Positions 44,401 through 59,400 of a stretch of 64,000 nucleotides of DNA are shown one piece after another. Location of the stretch: the NCBI RefSeq assembly GCF_947496985.1, contig NZ_CANMEZ010000002.1, forward strand, positions 124,001 through 188,000. Reading direction: 5' to 3'. Made by a program: the position numbers and the translations under genes. The first letter of the stretch is position 1. Each line of letters begins with the position of its first letter. Source of the stretch: an uncultured Kordia sp. Its GTDB lineage: Bacteria; Bacteroidota; Bacteroidia; Flavobacteriales; Flavobacteriaceae. The notes beneath the pieces are model-generated. The model made no database searches and was not told where the DNA came from. It worked only from the letters and a program-made list of their open reading frames with translations.

Positions 44401-47400
44401 TCTTGGTGCTCCTGACATTATAGAAAGTATGTCACAGCCTGTCCAATCTATTCCTGAAAAAGCATTTTGACTAACAACTTCTCCATTTTTATAAACAACT
44501 GCTTCTGTTTCTGAAATTGTAAAAGCAAAGTGAACCCATTCATCAACATTAGGATCAACATCTGCAGCAGCACCGCCATCAAACCAAGCTTCTCCACTTC
44601 CAGTTCCTATATTTAATTTAAAACGTTGCATTCCACCCGCATTTTCACGGAAAAACCTGAAACCACTTGTTCTGTTATTTTGTGCATCTGGATTACTTTC
44701 ATCTGGTGGTCCAATAACTAAAACGCCTGCTCTATCTGGTGCTGCATTAACCTTTAACCAAAAAGAAGCACTGAATTCATTAGCCAATAGGCCATCTGTT
44801 GGGAATGTTAGGTAAGAATCTGAAGCTCCAGCATACGCACCTGAACCTACGCGACCTACCGGGGCAAAGTTAGGACTACCAAATTCAGTTGCGCTTGTTA
44901 CTGAAACTAATTCGTTATAACTACCGTCAAAATTCATGTAAAAAGTTTCGCCAGGAAAAAGCGGAGTATATGGGGGTTCTTTACTAAAGTTAGACACTGA
45001 TGTAGTGACATTACCCGCTAAATCTGTGGCAGAAACTTCTAAAACATGATCACCAGTTGTAATATTGTCATAAATAAATTCTTCATTAAATATTCTGAAG
45101 TCTAGAAACTCATCATAAAAAGCAATTTCTTGTCCGTCAAGTTTTACACTTACAGATTCTATTTCTATGTCGTCTTCTGCTCTAAATTTAATTGTAGTAG
45201 AAGCTATAAGATCTGGCACTTGAATTGAAAAACCATCAACAGGTTTTTCAATTATTACTGTTGGTGCACCAGCATCTGGCCCTGGATCTACTTCTGTTAT
45301 TGGATCAATCCTATCTTCGCAAGAGAGCATCAATATCAATAATGATAACCCTAAGCTGTATTTAAATATTTTTCTCATATTTTTTTCGTATTAATTTTAT
45401 TCCAATGGCAATAAATCCAACTGTTCTTGAGGATAAGGCAAAAATTCATCATCTTCCGTGAATGTTCTCCCTTCATAACTTAGCTCACTAAATTCATTTA
45501 GTCTAATCATATCAAAGTAACGGATCCCCCATTCCATCGCCAATTCTGCATATTTTTCATCCATAACATCTTGTGCGGTTACGCCAGAAAGTGATGGCAT
45601 TCCTACTCTAGATCTTACCATATTAACAGCTTGATCTGCACTGATACCGTTACCACTAGCTCCACGTGTTAATGCTTCAGCATACATTAGTAATATTTCA
45701 GCATATCGAATGACAATGAAATTTTTACCAGAACCATAATCGTTTCTACCAGTAGTTAATTGGTTTGATGGTAGATAGTGTTTTCCGCTACCAAACATTG
45801 CTCTTGGATAATTGTTAAATACATCACCATCTAATGTTACGTTAGATATATAATTTGGTAGTGTTGTATAGCCTGGATCTTCCATGATTTCTTCTATACC
45901 TCTTGGAGTAAAGTTAACACTGGTAACCAGTCTTGTTTGTTCTCCTCTATCTATCATAAATTTGATAAATTTTAAGCTTGGCTCATAAAAACCCCAACCG
46001 CCTGACGCAGTTTCTACGAGTGGATCCCAACTAGATGGTCCAAAAGGCGCATATAAGTGATTACTTACTGGACCTGAATCTGAGTTGAAATCTGAAAATT
46101 GCAATTCAAAAAGATTCTCATTACTTAACTGCCCCGGCTTTTTGAAAAGCTCGTAAAAATCTGGGTAAAGCATAAATTTATTAGAATTGATTATTTCACC
46201 CGTTGCATCTGCAACCAATTGATAATTTTCTAATTCTAAGTTTGCCATAGCTTTTATTGCAAGGGCAGTATATTTTGTTACACCTCCGGCAAGATCGGTT
46301 CTTTCATTAGGTCTTGCGTCTGGTAAAAACGGAATCGCTTCATCCATCAAATTAGATATATATAGCATTACTTCTTCCTTGGTGAACACTCCATTATCTA
46401 GTTCTTGTTCAACATTTGTAGAAGTGATGATAAAAATATCTCCCCAGAGTTTGGACATTTGTAAATGTTGAAAACCACTCAATACTTTAGTTTCTGCAAT
46501 ATATTGATCGCCTAAAGCTACATCATCACCTGTGGCAAATTCTTTGTATTGTTCAATAGTTTCGCGTGCGTTGTTAATGTCCAGAATGTCTCCATAAAAG
46601 TTTACCCAAACTTGATTGAACATCCAAAATCCATTGTCATAGTTGAATAAATCAGTTTCAGCAAATAGAGGTTGATCTCCTAATCCGCCTGCGTTTACAT
46701 CATCACCTCTTACTCCTACAAGAAGAGGATCTTCCCATCCTCTCGAATAGGTTACTGCGTATGCTCCAACAAGAGGTAGTATCATATCGTCAGTTTGAGT
46801 AAAGTCTAAATCTCCAGTTGCTAACTGACCATCATTTTCTTCTAGCAAATCATTACAGGACGTTAGTACAATACAAGCCATAAGCATAAATGGCAATGAT
46901 TTGAGTTTTTGTCTTAAATTTTTCATATTGCGCTTTTTATAGTTTAATATTTACTCCGAAAGTATATATAGCTGGTATTGGATACGTTTGTCTATCTACA
47001 CCATTTGCTACTTCTGGACTAAAACCGTTGTATTTAAATATTGTTAGTGGTCGTTCTGCGGTAAAGGTTAGTTTGAATTCAGGCATATTTTCACCCAATT
47101 TTTTCAATGGTATTGTGTAGGCCAATTGTACATTTTGAATTCTAAAGAATGATCCATCTTCTATAAAAAATGTGCTTAACCTTTGGTTCCATGCTTTTCT
47201 ACGTCCGGCAGAAGACGGATACGAGTTTGTAGTTCCTTCTCCATGCCATCTATTTGTTGCAAAATCAGCATCTATATTAGTATCATTTGTAAAAATAACC
47301 TCACCACGTTTACGATTAAGGATTTCATTACCTGTTTGACCAGCTATTGCTAAAGAAAAGTCAAAATTCTTATAAGAAACTTGTAAATTTCCACCGTATG

Positions 47401-50400
47401 TAAACTCTGGCAAATAAGATCCTATGACTACTCTATCTTGATCGTCAATAATCCCATCATTATTCTGGTCTTTGTAAATAAAATCACCAGGCTCTAAATT
47501 ATTATCTACTGCTATTGGATCATTTGCTACTTGAGTGTCATTTTGGTAAACGCCTTCTACTTCCAGCCCAAAAAAGGCTTCAACTGGTTCGCCTAGGATA
47601 GATCTTTGGCGAAATTCTGCGCTACCAGTATCTAAATAACCAAGATTATTGTTGATTTTGGTCATTTTATTTTTAAGCGTTCCTATGTTTCCATTTACTG
47701 AAAAACTCCAATCTTTATTGAGACGTTGACTCCAACCAGCTGCAATTTCAAAACCTGTGTTACGCATTTCTCCTGCATTTTGTAAAACTGTGTTACCAGC
47801 TATGGGCTGTATTACAGGAATTACTAATCTTTTTGTATCTCTTGTAAAGTAATCTACTTCTAATGATAATCTATTATCAAAAAGTTTAGCACTAATTCCA
47901 ACATTGGTTTCTTCTAATATTTCTCTCTCTAGATCAGTAAAGTTGTTAGTACTTATAATACCATTCGTTAAAAGATCATTAATTGCAGTAGTTAACGTAG
48001 AGACTGTTCTTGTGCCTGCACTACCTGTAAGAGCTCCATTTGGTAGTTGCCCCCAACTCCCTCTCAGTTTTAAAAAATTAATAACACCATTATCCTGCAT
48101 GAAGCTCTCCTCAGATATAACCCAACCTGCACCTATACTACCAGTACCTAACCATATTTCTTTTGGAAATCTACCGTCTCCTTCATATCTATATGTGGCA
48201 TTAAATAGGTATTTATTTTTATAATTATACTCAACTCTAGATAAGTAGGCAATTGAGTATAAACGGTCACCATTTCCAATTACTTGATTTGCAAATGAAC
48301 CCGGATCAGCAAAATCTAGAAACCAAGAACTTTCTAGATCAATTCCAGTAATATCATCTCCTGTAACTTGTAGTGTCTCAAATTGTTGATCTCTATAAGA
48401 AGCTCCTGCAATAGCCGTTAAGTTATGGTCACCAAAAGTATCTGTATATGTTAAAATATTATCCCAGTATTGATTGGATGAGTTGAATTCTGCTCTTCTA
48501 ATGGAAGATACCGCTCGTTGCGAGTTCTCTGAGATGAAATAAGGTAATCTTACATTTCTTTCAGACGTTGTGTTATAGTCATGACTATAAAACGTTTTAA
48601 ATTTCAATTTCTTTGGTATCAAAGAATATTCAATGAAAGCACTTGTTAAAACACGTCTTTGTTTTACTCTGTTATTGTTAAAAGTCATTACGGGAAATGG
48701 ATTTTGAGCACCTCTGTACCCTAAAAGTGTCGCATCTGAAAAAGCGGTTGGTGTAGCGTTTTCATTTTGAGTATCAAATACTGGAAGGATTGGCACAGCA
48801 AAATATGCTTGAAACCAAGCTCCGTTTTCAGGATTTAACCTTGTACTATTACTAAACAAAGCATTAGCTCCGACTCTAAATCTTTCTGATAATTTTACTT
48901 CAATATTTGACTGAACATTAAATCGTTCATATTCATTTTCCATATCTAGAATACCTTCTTGAGAAAAATAGCTCGCATTGACACCATAGGTAGCACTTTC
49001 TGTACCTCCCGTAACTCCAAGACTATGACTTGAAATAGGCGCAACCCTTAGTATTTCTCTATACCAGTCAGTATTTACGTTTGGAAGATTTGGATTAATT
49101 CTACTTCTCCCATAGCGTTGTATAGCATTTGCAACAAACTCTATATCTGCTTGAGAACCGGATTCTAGAGCCATCGTTACAAACTGCTCTGCATTTGCCA
49201 TTTTAACAACATTCTGAGCTCTTTGATAACCAGTATATCCACTATATGTAAAAGTAGGTTTGCTATTCAGTTTCCCTCCTTTGGTTTCTATGACAATTAC
49301 TCCATTTGTACCTTTTTGACCAAAAATAGCTATTGATGATGCGTCTTTTAAAACAGAAATACTTTCAATTTGACTATTGTCTAAAAAATCAATATCATCA
49401 TAAAATACTCCATCAACAACATATAAAGGACCTCCTCCTGCAGAAAAAGAATTGACTCCACGTATTCTTACCGTAGGTCCTGCTCCAGGAGAACCATTAC
49501 TCGTTATTTGTAGTCCAGCAACTTTCCCTTGTAATGATTGCACAATATTACTATTAGGCGTTTTTTCAATATCTTCAGCTTTCACAGTTGAAATTGCTCC
49601 AGTTAAATCTATTTTTTTCTGAGAACCATATCCCACAACAATAACTTCTTCTAGAGAATTAGCATCTTCTTCCAAGGCAATGTTAATAATTGTTTGATCG
49701 ATTACTTTAATAGTTTGAGACTTGTATCCCAAATAACTAAAGCTTACTTGCGCTCCTGATTGAAGAGTGATTGAATATTTCCCATCAAGGTCAGTTGATG
49801 TTCCCCTAGATGTACCATCGACAATTACACTAACACCCAATAATGGCATTCCATCATTGGCAGATGTTACTAAGCCGCTTATTTTTTTTTGTTGACTCCA
49901 AGAAACTAGAGTAAAGCAAAGTAATAATATACTAAGTTTAGCTTTCATAATTAATTAAATAGAATAGTTGATTAATTTTTGGCAATTTATAACCTTATCA
50001 ACAAACTTATAAATATGGTTTTACACTTTAATTACGCCAAAATTTCACGCTACCACAGAAGCCAGCAAAAACAGTGACTTGACGTAGTGTTAGTTTGAAG
50101 AATGAATGCGAATGAAGTTTATTTTTTAATAGAATGACGTAGTAATGAAGTAGTAAAAAAGTGCAGTTTTCGTAATTTTACTACATATTTATTTAATATT
50201 TAATAAATAATCAGTTAATGAAATATCATTTTCTAAACTTAATTTCTTCTTTAAGCGATATCTATGTGTTTCTACGCCTCTTACCGAAATATTCATTAAA
50301 GGTGCAATTTCTTTGTTTGTTAAATTCATTTTGATGTAGGCACAAACCTTCAAATCTTTGGAAGTTAAAATGGAATTTTGCTCTTTTAATTTTGCAAAAA

Positions 50401-53400
50401 ATTCATCATGTACTTGATTGAAATTTTCTTCAAATATTTCCCATTCGTCTTTGTGTTCAATAGAATTATTTAGCTTTTTGATAAGTTTTTTGTAGGAGAA
50501 ATGATCTTGAAATTTATCTTTATTAACAGCTAGTTCATTTTTAATATCTTGAAGTACTTCATTTTTCTTCACTAAGGCCATAGCATTATTTGCCAATTGT
50601 TTACTTTTTATTGTTATTTCATTCTGTAATGATTCATTCTTTAATATTACAATGTGTTTTTCATTTTCCAGTGTTTTTTCTCTTAAAAGCTCTTCTTGCT
50701 CTTTTTGATGTTTGACTACCATCAAATGCTGCTCTTTACGAATTTTTCTTTGATGTAAATAGTAAAATACGCCTATCAATCCTACTATCAATAATGAATA
50801 CAATGTTATTCCTGGTAATCCTTTGTACCAAGGAGGTGAAATATCTAGTTTTATAAGACTTTGCTCAGATGTATTGTTTAAATCATCTTTTGTTCTCAAA
50901 AGAATATCGTATAAGCCGTAGTTAATATTACTTAGCCTAAGGTTACTCTTTTCTATTTTATACCATTCTTTATTTAATGAAGGTATGCTGTATTCAAAAA
51001 AATGATTTTCAGACTTTGATGAAGAGAGTTCTATATCGATACTTTCATCATGCTTTAATTCAATAGTCTCTAATTTTTTTTCGGATAATAGAACGGCTTT
51101 ACCATTAATTCGGACAGATTCTATTTTTGGTTTAAAGACCATAACCGAATCTTTAGAAGTATTATTTATAAGTATAAAACCGTTATTTAGGTTTAGAGCA
51201 TAGAGTGAGTCATTTATTTTGGAGACATGTTCATAATCTACGATATACCTATTCTTTATAAAACTATTATTTATCTTTCTTTCTTCATTACTATCATTAA
51301 TATATTTAAACCGTATTACTCCCGTTTTATCCTTGAGAACTATAGGACTCATGGATTCTTCTGATATGATATAGGTGTTTTTCCCAAATTTCTCATCTAG
51401 CAATTTAAAAGGAACAATGGAGTCTAATATTGGTTCGTATCGTTGCCAGCCATAATTCGTTTTAAAAACAATATCATTTTTTAAATTATAGACTCTCGGA
51501 TTATATTCAGAATCTAATCCTTTTTTTCCATAGTTAGTCACTTTAATTATGGTATCAAAAGATTTGCTAAAATCAATTTTGTAAACACCTTTGTATGCAT
51601 GCGCTACCCATGCTGTATGTGAATTTTCAAAGACTAAAAACCTTGATGGAATTGTAGTCTTTCCCATGTGTTTAACTTGCCATTTTCCATTTTGCAATTG
51701 AAACTTTATTAAACCTGCATAAGTACCTTGAATATATAAATTTTCATGTTCAGGCACCTTATGAATAGTCCATCCTCCATTGAAATCAGATATTTGCTTT
51801 ATTTTATTTTTGTTAACTATAAAAGTTCCTTCATTGTGACCACAGAATAAATAGTTGTCAATAATTTTCAAATCCCAAACCTGTCCTTGAGAACCATTTA
51901 CAAAATGTAATTTACCACTCTTATCTAAATAGAAAAGTCCTGTATTGGTTCCTATATAAAGTAAACCTTTATGCTTAACGACATCATACACAGCACCTAA
52001 CTTACCCGAAATATCATTAAAAAAATAGTTTGTGTTCTTTAAGTCAATTGCAGCTATTCCATTGTCTAGACCAAGCCATAATTTATGATCATCATCTAGA
52101 AATTGACCTAACACAGTATTGTTTAAAAGTCCATTCTCTTTACTAATATGAAATTTTATAGCACCTTTACTGTCTGCTATATAAATACCATCTTTTATAG
52201 TTCCCAAGACCATGTCTCCGTTATTCAGTTGCGTAAACCTGTTTAACTGATGTTGCTTTATTTTATCATTAAAAGCATAATTTGTAGGTATTAGCTTGCC
52301 TGAATTTAAATAATAACTTCCTTTCAACGAAGTCATGATTACATATTGATTTTCTTTTTTTACAATAGAGATGATATTTGTATCCTGAAAGATTTCACTT
52401 GAAAAGAAATGTACTAAACTTTTATTTTCTAGTTTGTATATCCCATGATTTAAAGTTGATACTAATAAGTCATCATCAACTAAGGATAAAGATATTATTG
52501 CTGAATTAGAATGAATTCTATTTACAGTTTTAAAGTCATATACATAAATGCTTGCAAAGGATCTAAATATAATTTTATCTTTATAGCTTAAAATTTGCCA
52601 TATTTCTTCATTAGCCGCAATTTCAGATTTTATTAAATCACTTAATGATGTATACACTAACTCTCGATACCCATTCTTTTTCCAATAACCGAACTCTTCA
52701 AAAGAACCTGCGAAAATTAAATCATCATGTGTTAATATAGATCTTACAGTTGTTTGATTAGGCAGTTGAAATAATTCCCAACCTATACCATCATATTCTA
52801 ATAAACCAATATTATTTGCTACATAAACTTTTCCTTCATCAGATCTACATACATCCCAATTCTGATTACCTGCTAGATATTCTGCTATAGAATAATTATT
52901 AATATTAGGAGAAAACTGACCGTAACAATTTATTTGAAGAATAAATGCAAGGAGTAAGAAAATTGATGTTTTTTTCATTCTATATTATTAGGAAAATATT
53001 TTGAAAGTTTTTTAACATTAAAAACTCAGGACAATCCTACTTATTAGACTTTAACAATTAAAGATCAACTAAATTAAGAAAAAAATAATGATAAATTTCA
53101 TATTTTTGTAATCACAAAGACGCTCTTTTTAGAACCTGTTTTACTCTGAGCAATTTAAACAGGAATATGGGTGGTCAACTTCACAGGAATGCGTCATCGT
53201 CTATTAAATGGATATAAGAATACAAGAGACGAAAAGAACATTCCAATTATTGTTCCAAGTGATAAAGCACATGTGGTCAGAAAAGCATTTGAGTGGAAAG
53301 CAAATGAAAACTTATCTAATGTGGAAATTCCGAAACAATTAGAAACGTATGGACTACGGAATCACGTATGATCGAAAACAAGATGTAGTTCGAACCCAAA

Positions 53401-56400
53401 AAGTAAATTCAGCATTTGAATTAACGCGTTCGTTATCAATAATTTTCAACAAAAATAAAAGCGGACAAAAAAACAAGAATGTTAATTTGTCCGCTCCTGT
53501 GACCGCGAAGGGATTCGAACCCCCAACCCTCAGAGCCGAAATCTGATATTCTATCCAGTTGAACTACGCAGCCAAAACTTCCACGAAAGAAAGAATCTTA
53601 TTAAAGTTTATAATTTGTGAACTAGTTTGAAAGTTTTGCTTTTACAATAGAAGAAATTGATTTTCCGTCAGCTTGTCCTGCTAGTTCTTTAGATACAATT
53701 CCCATCACTTTCCCCATATCCTTCATTCCAGAAGCTCCAATGTCATCAATAGTCATTACAACTACTTTTTCTATTTCTTCTGCGGATAACTGTTCTGGTA
53801 AAAATTCACTAATCACTTCTGCTTCATCTATTTCTGGCAAAGCTAAATCTTTACGATCTTGCTCTAAAAATATAGCCGCACTATCTTTACGTTGCTTTAC
53901 TAATTTTTGCAATAATTTGATTTCATCTGCTTCAGATAAATCTTCTCCAGTTCCACTAGTTTTTGCTAAAAGCAGTTCTGATTTTACAGCGCGTAAAGCT
54001 CTTAAAGCAGTTTGATCTTTAGCTTTCATCGCTGTTTTCATCGCCGTCATTATATCTTGTTGTAATCCCATGATGTCTTTGTTTTAATGCTGTGAAGATA
54101 AAAATTAAACCCGAAAATAGAACAGCAATTTCCGGGTCTAAAAAACATATATAATAGTACTAAATCTAATTAGTCAACGTTATCATGCAAAAAAGAATTG
54201 TTATTTCTTAGTTGCATATCATCATTACTATCCGTACCTAAACTGGTGCGGGAAGCCGTATCTGATAAATTATTTTCATTAAGCTCAATTCCTGCTCTTT
54301 TATAAGCTGGTTGCTTCTCAATTTCCTCAATACGAGAGACACTATTGTTAAATTTATAATTAAATTCTTTTAATTTTTTTCTACGCTCATCAGCTCTATT
54401 TTTTAAGCTTTCTTCAATGGTAGCGTTAAACGGATCCGCTTCGGCAGTATCTTGTGATTCTTGAACCGGTTCTGCAACTATTTTTTTCTCAAAAACAATG
54501 CCATCTTCAGCAGCTTGTGGAATATTTTTCTCAGAAATTGCTTCTTCTTCCATATAATCATCCAAACTGTAACGTGTGACACCTTTGTCATGAACTTCTG
54601 TCACAGGAATTACTTCCACATGATCATTTACTTCTATAGCATTTACCTCTTCTGAAGTGAGTTCAAATTTAATAGTATTCTCTTCTTTTTTAGTTTCTGC
54701 TACAGTAGGATTTGCCAATGGCATATCAAATGTAAATGCAATCTGATTTTCCTCTTCTTCTTCTTTCGTTTCAGCAACTACAAATTCAGGTTCATTCACT
54801 TCTATGTTACGAATTTCATCCGTCATTGATGTAATAATGAACTCCTCTTCAACTTGTGCTTGAGGCGCTTTTACTTCTTCATATACAACATTTATGTTTT
54901 TAATGATTTCAGACGTTGGAATTAAATTTACCGTTGCTGTATCATCTAGTAATGAATGACGAATTACTTCTGCCTTTTTAGGTGTTTCTTCAACAGGTTT
55001 TTGCACAGGTATGTTTGGTGTTACTACCGATGTTGATTTTGTTGTTAAGTTTTGTACAGCAGGTTGATCATCTTCTAGTGTATGAATCACTTTTTTAGAT
55101 TCTGTATTTACGATTTCATCTTGCTGATCAACATCGAAACCCGTTGCGATAATCGTTACCGAAACAGCATCTTCTAAAGTTTCATCTTCTCCAACTCCCA
55201 TGATGATATTTGCACTACCACCAGCTTCTGTTTGAATATGATCATTGATTTCTCCGATTTCATCAATCGTAATTTCTTCTGAACCAGAAACGATAAGCAA
55301 CAGTACGTTTTTAGCTCCTGCAATTTTGTTATCATTTAATAATGGAGAATCTAACGCTTTCATAATCGCTTCACTTGCTCGGTTTGCACCAGAAGCATTT
55401 GCAGATCCCATAATAGCTGTTCCACTATTTGATAACACAGTTTTCGCATCGCGCAAGTCAATATTTTGCGTATAATGATGCGTTATTACTTCTGCAATTC
55501 CTCTAGAAGCCGTAGAAAGTACTTCATCTGCTTTAGAGAATCCTGCTTTGAAACCTAAGTTTCCGTATACTTCTCTTAGTTTGTCGTTATTGATTACGAT
55601 TAACGAATCTACATGCGAACGTAGTTTTTCAACTCCGACACGTGCTTGTGTATTACGCATTTTCCCTTCAAACTTAAAAGGAATCGTTACAATACCAACG
55701 GTTAATATATCTTTATCTTTGGCAAGTTTTGCAATTACTGGAGCAGCTCCAGTTCCTGTTCCTCCACCCATTCCAGCAGTGATAAATACCATTTTTGTAT
55801 TGGTATCTAGCATTGTGCTAATGTCTTCTATACTTTCCAATGCCGCTTTTTCTCCAACTTCCGGATTGGCTCCTGCACCTAATCCTTCTGTTAGTGAAAC
55901 TCCTAATTGTATTTTATTAGGCACTGAACTGTTTTGTAGCGCTTGTGAATCTGTATTACAGATTACAAAATCTACTCCTTTTATTCCTTGTTGGAACATG
56001 TGGTTGATGGCGTTACTTCCGCCACCGCCTACACCGATCACTTTGATTACATTTGATTGGTTTTTTGGCAAATCAAATGAAATGTTTCCGAATTCTGTGT
56101 TGCTACTCATAATTCTTTAACTGGTTTTTTATTATTCTGCGTTATCTAAAAAATCTTTCAACTTATCGGCCCATTTCTCAAAGATCGATTTACGTTCTTT
56201 TTTGGGTTCCGATTGTATTGGAGCACTGTTATTGGTATGTTCTGCGTTGTCTTCAATAGCAAATTCTGCTTCCGAAATTGTTTCTGTAGGTGGTTCCACA
56301 ACTTCTTCTTCAACAACGACTTTTGATTGGTTTTCTACTGCGTTCATTACTAACCCGACAGCTGTTGCATATAATGGACTCGCCATTTCTGCATCAGAAT

Positions 56401-59400
56401 CTCCTGCCAAATGTTCGTTTGGATAGCCTATTCTGGTATCCATTCCTGTAATGTATTCTACTAATTGCTTCAAGTGATTTAGTTGACTTCCGCCACCTGT
56501 AAGTACTATTCCTGCAATTAGTTTTTTCTTTTGTTCTTCATGTCCGTAATTCTTAATTTCTAAGTATGCTTGTTCTATGATTTCAACAACACGGGCATGA
56601 ATGATTTTTGAGAGATTTTTTAATGTAATCTCTTTTGGTTCTCTTCCACGTAATCCAGGAATTGACACAATTTCGTTGTCTTTGTTTTCTCCTGGCCAAG
56701 CAGATCCAAATTTTATTTTGAGTAATTCTGCTTGTTTTTCTATGATAGAACAACCTTCTTTGATATCTTCTGTAATCACGTTTCCGCCAAATGGAATTAC
56801 TGCCGTATGGCGAATGATTCCATCTTTAAAAATAGCTAAATCTGTCGTTCCTCCTCCAATATCAATTAAAGCAACTCCTGCTTCTTTTTCTTCTTGACTT
56901 AATACTGCATTGGCAGATGCTAATGGCTCTAAGGTGATTCCGCCTAAGCCTAAGCCTGAACTTTTTACACATCTTCCAATATTTCTGATAGATGATACTT
57001 GTCCAACAACTACATGAAAATTAGCTTCTAGTCGTCCGCCATACATTCCTATTGGTTCTTTTATTTCGGCTTGACCGTCAACTTTGTATTCTTGCGGAAG
57101 CACATGAATAATTTCTTCACCAGGAAGCATTACTAATTTATATACTTGATTGATTAGCAGATCAATATCTTCTTCATCTATTACTTCATCAGCGTTTGCA
57201 CGTGTGATGTAATCACTGTGTTGTAAACTACGTATATGTTGTCCTGCAATTCCAACGACAACTTCATTTATTTTGTAATCAGAAACGCTTTCAGCTTCTT
57301 GTACTGCTTGCTGTATGGATTGAATGGTTTGTGTAATATTATTTACGACACCACGATGCACACCAAGACTCTTGGATTTTCCTAATCCAAGAATTTCGAG
57401 CTTACCGTATTCATTTTTTCGCCCAATCATTGCCACAATTTTTGTGGTTCCTATGTCTAATCCTACTGCGATGTTATTGTTTTCCATGACTTATTTTTTG
57501 GTGCATACTACTTGATTGGTAAATTTTAAATCAACTTTCGTATAATCATTCAACGTTTTATCTTTTACAGCTTTTTTGTAAAACGCTTTCAAATTATTCA
57601 CCTTCTTTTCTATGTTTTCAACTTTACCAAATAACACAACGAAATCATTCGCTCTTAATTTTAGATTGAATGTGAAATTTTCATTTTGTATGATGGTGAC
57701 AACATTCTTTTTCAGAAAATCATCTTCAGCAATATATTTAGCTAACGTATATACATTTTTCAACACTTTTTTATCAACTTTTCCTTCCACAAATGGAACA
57801 TGAGCCGAAGAAACTTTGGATAAAGGCATCGCCTTCCCTTCTGAATCAATGTAAAAAGAGTCTTTGTTTGCGATACGTGCTATTGGTGTTCGCTGTTTTA
57901 TTTTTGCACCAAGAGTCCCATTTACAGACAGATACACTTCTGCATCTTGAATCATTTCGTTTGCGCGTAAACGTTCCTCCAGAACATCCAAATCTAAGCG
58001 ATCTTTTCTTATGTTCGTAACACTATCATTATTTTGTATTAACAATTTATTAACCATCGAACGCGTGATGAAATATTGCTCTCCATCAAGGTATTTTATA
58101 TCAGGTTTTCCTATAACACGTGTTGCATTTCTATTCGCCGAAAAGGCATATAAAAATATCAATACTGCTATGATAGCAATTCCTTTTATGAGATTCCAAT
58201 TAACTTTCAACTGTTAATGCATTTTTAATTTTTAGTACTTCTGCTCCTATATCTCCAGCACCAACTGTAAGTAAAACATCCGTATTGATTTCTTTTATGT
58301 AATTGATCAAATTTTCTTTAGCAATCAATTGTTTCTGATCATTTTTTATTTTGCTTAATAACCAACTTGACGTAATTCCTTCCATTGGTTTCTCCCTTGC
58401 GGGATAGATTTCTAAGAGACTGATTTCATCAAACTGCGCCAAACTTTCTGCAAACTCATCTGCAAAATCTTTTGTTCTACTAAATAGATGCGGTTGAAAT
58501 ATTGCCGTTACTTTTTTAGCTGGATACATTTCACGAACCGCTTGATGCAATGCATTTATTTCTGTTGGATGATGTGCATAATCATCTATAAATACAAAAT
58601 CATCTGTTTTTATTTGATATGAAAATCTTCGTTGCACACCTTTAAAACTTTTCATCGCTTTGGCGAGGCGGCCGGTTGGGGTTCCTATTGTGTCCGCCAT
58701 CGCAAAAGCTACTAGTCCGTTTAACAAGTTGTGTCGTCCGGGCAAATGAAATTGTAAGTCTTCAATGATTTCTGTAGGTGTTACAATATCAAATTTATAA
58801 GCACCATTTTCGATACTTATATTTTTTATATGATAATCTGATGATTCTTTAAACCCATAAGTGATTCCAGCTAACTCAATATCTTCTTGCACAAATAACT
58901 TTCCGTTTGGCTTGATACATTTTGTGAATTCTATAAACGAATTTTGCAATGCTTCTTTTTTACCATAAATATCTAAGTGATCTGCATCCATAGATGTGAT
59001 ACAAGCAATATCTGGCGAAAGCTGTAAAAATGAACGATCAAATTCATCCGCTTCTACAACCGTGATTTCAGTTCCTTTTAGAATTAGGTTTGAGTTATAA
59101 TTTTCTGCAATTCCGCCTAAAAAAGCTGTCACATCCGTTTCAGATACTGCTAGTAAATGTCCTAAAATGCTTGAAGTTGTTGTTTTTCCGTGTGTTCCTG
59201 CAACTCCTAGACAAAAGGTGTCTTTTGTAATTAGCCCTAAAACTTCTGCTCTTTTGTATATGCTAAAATCATTTTTTCTAAAATACGTCAGTTCCGAGTG
59301 TTCACTTGGCACTGCTGGCGTATAAATAATGATTGTATTCTCTTTGTTTAGGTATTGAACAGGAATTTCCGTTACATTATCATTTGTTGAAACCTGAATT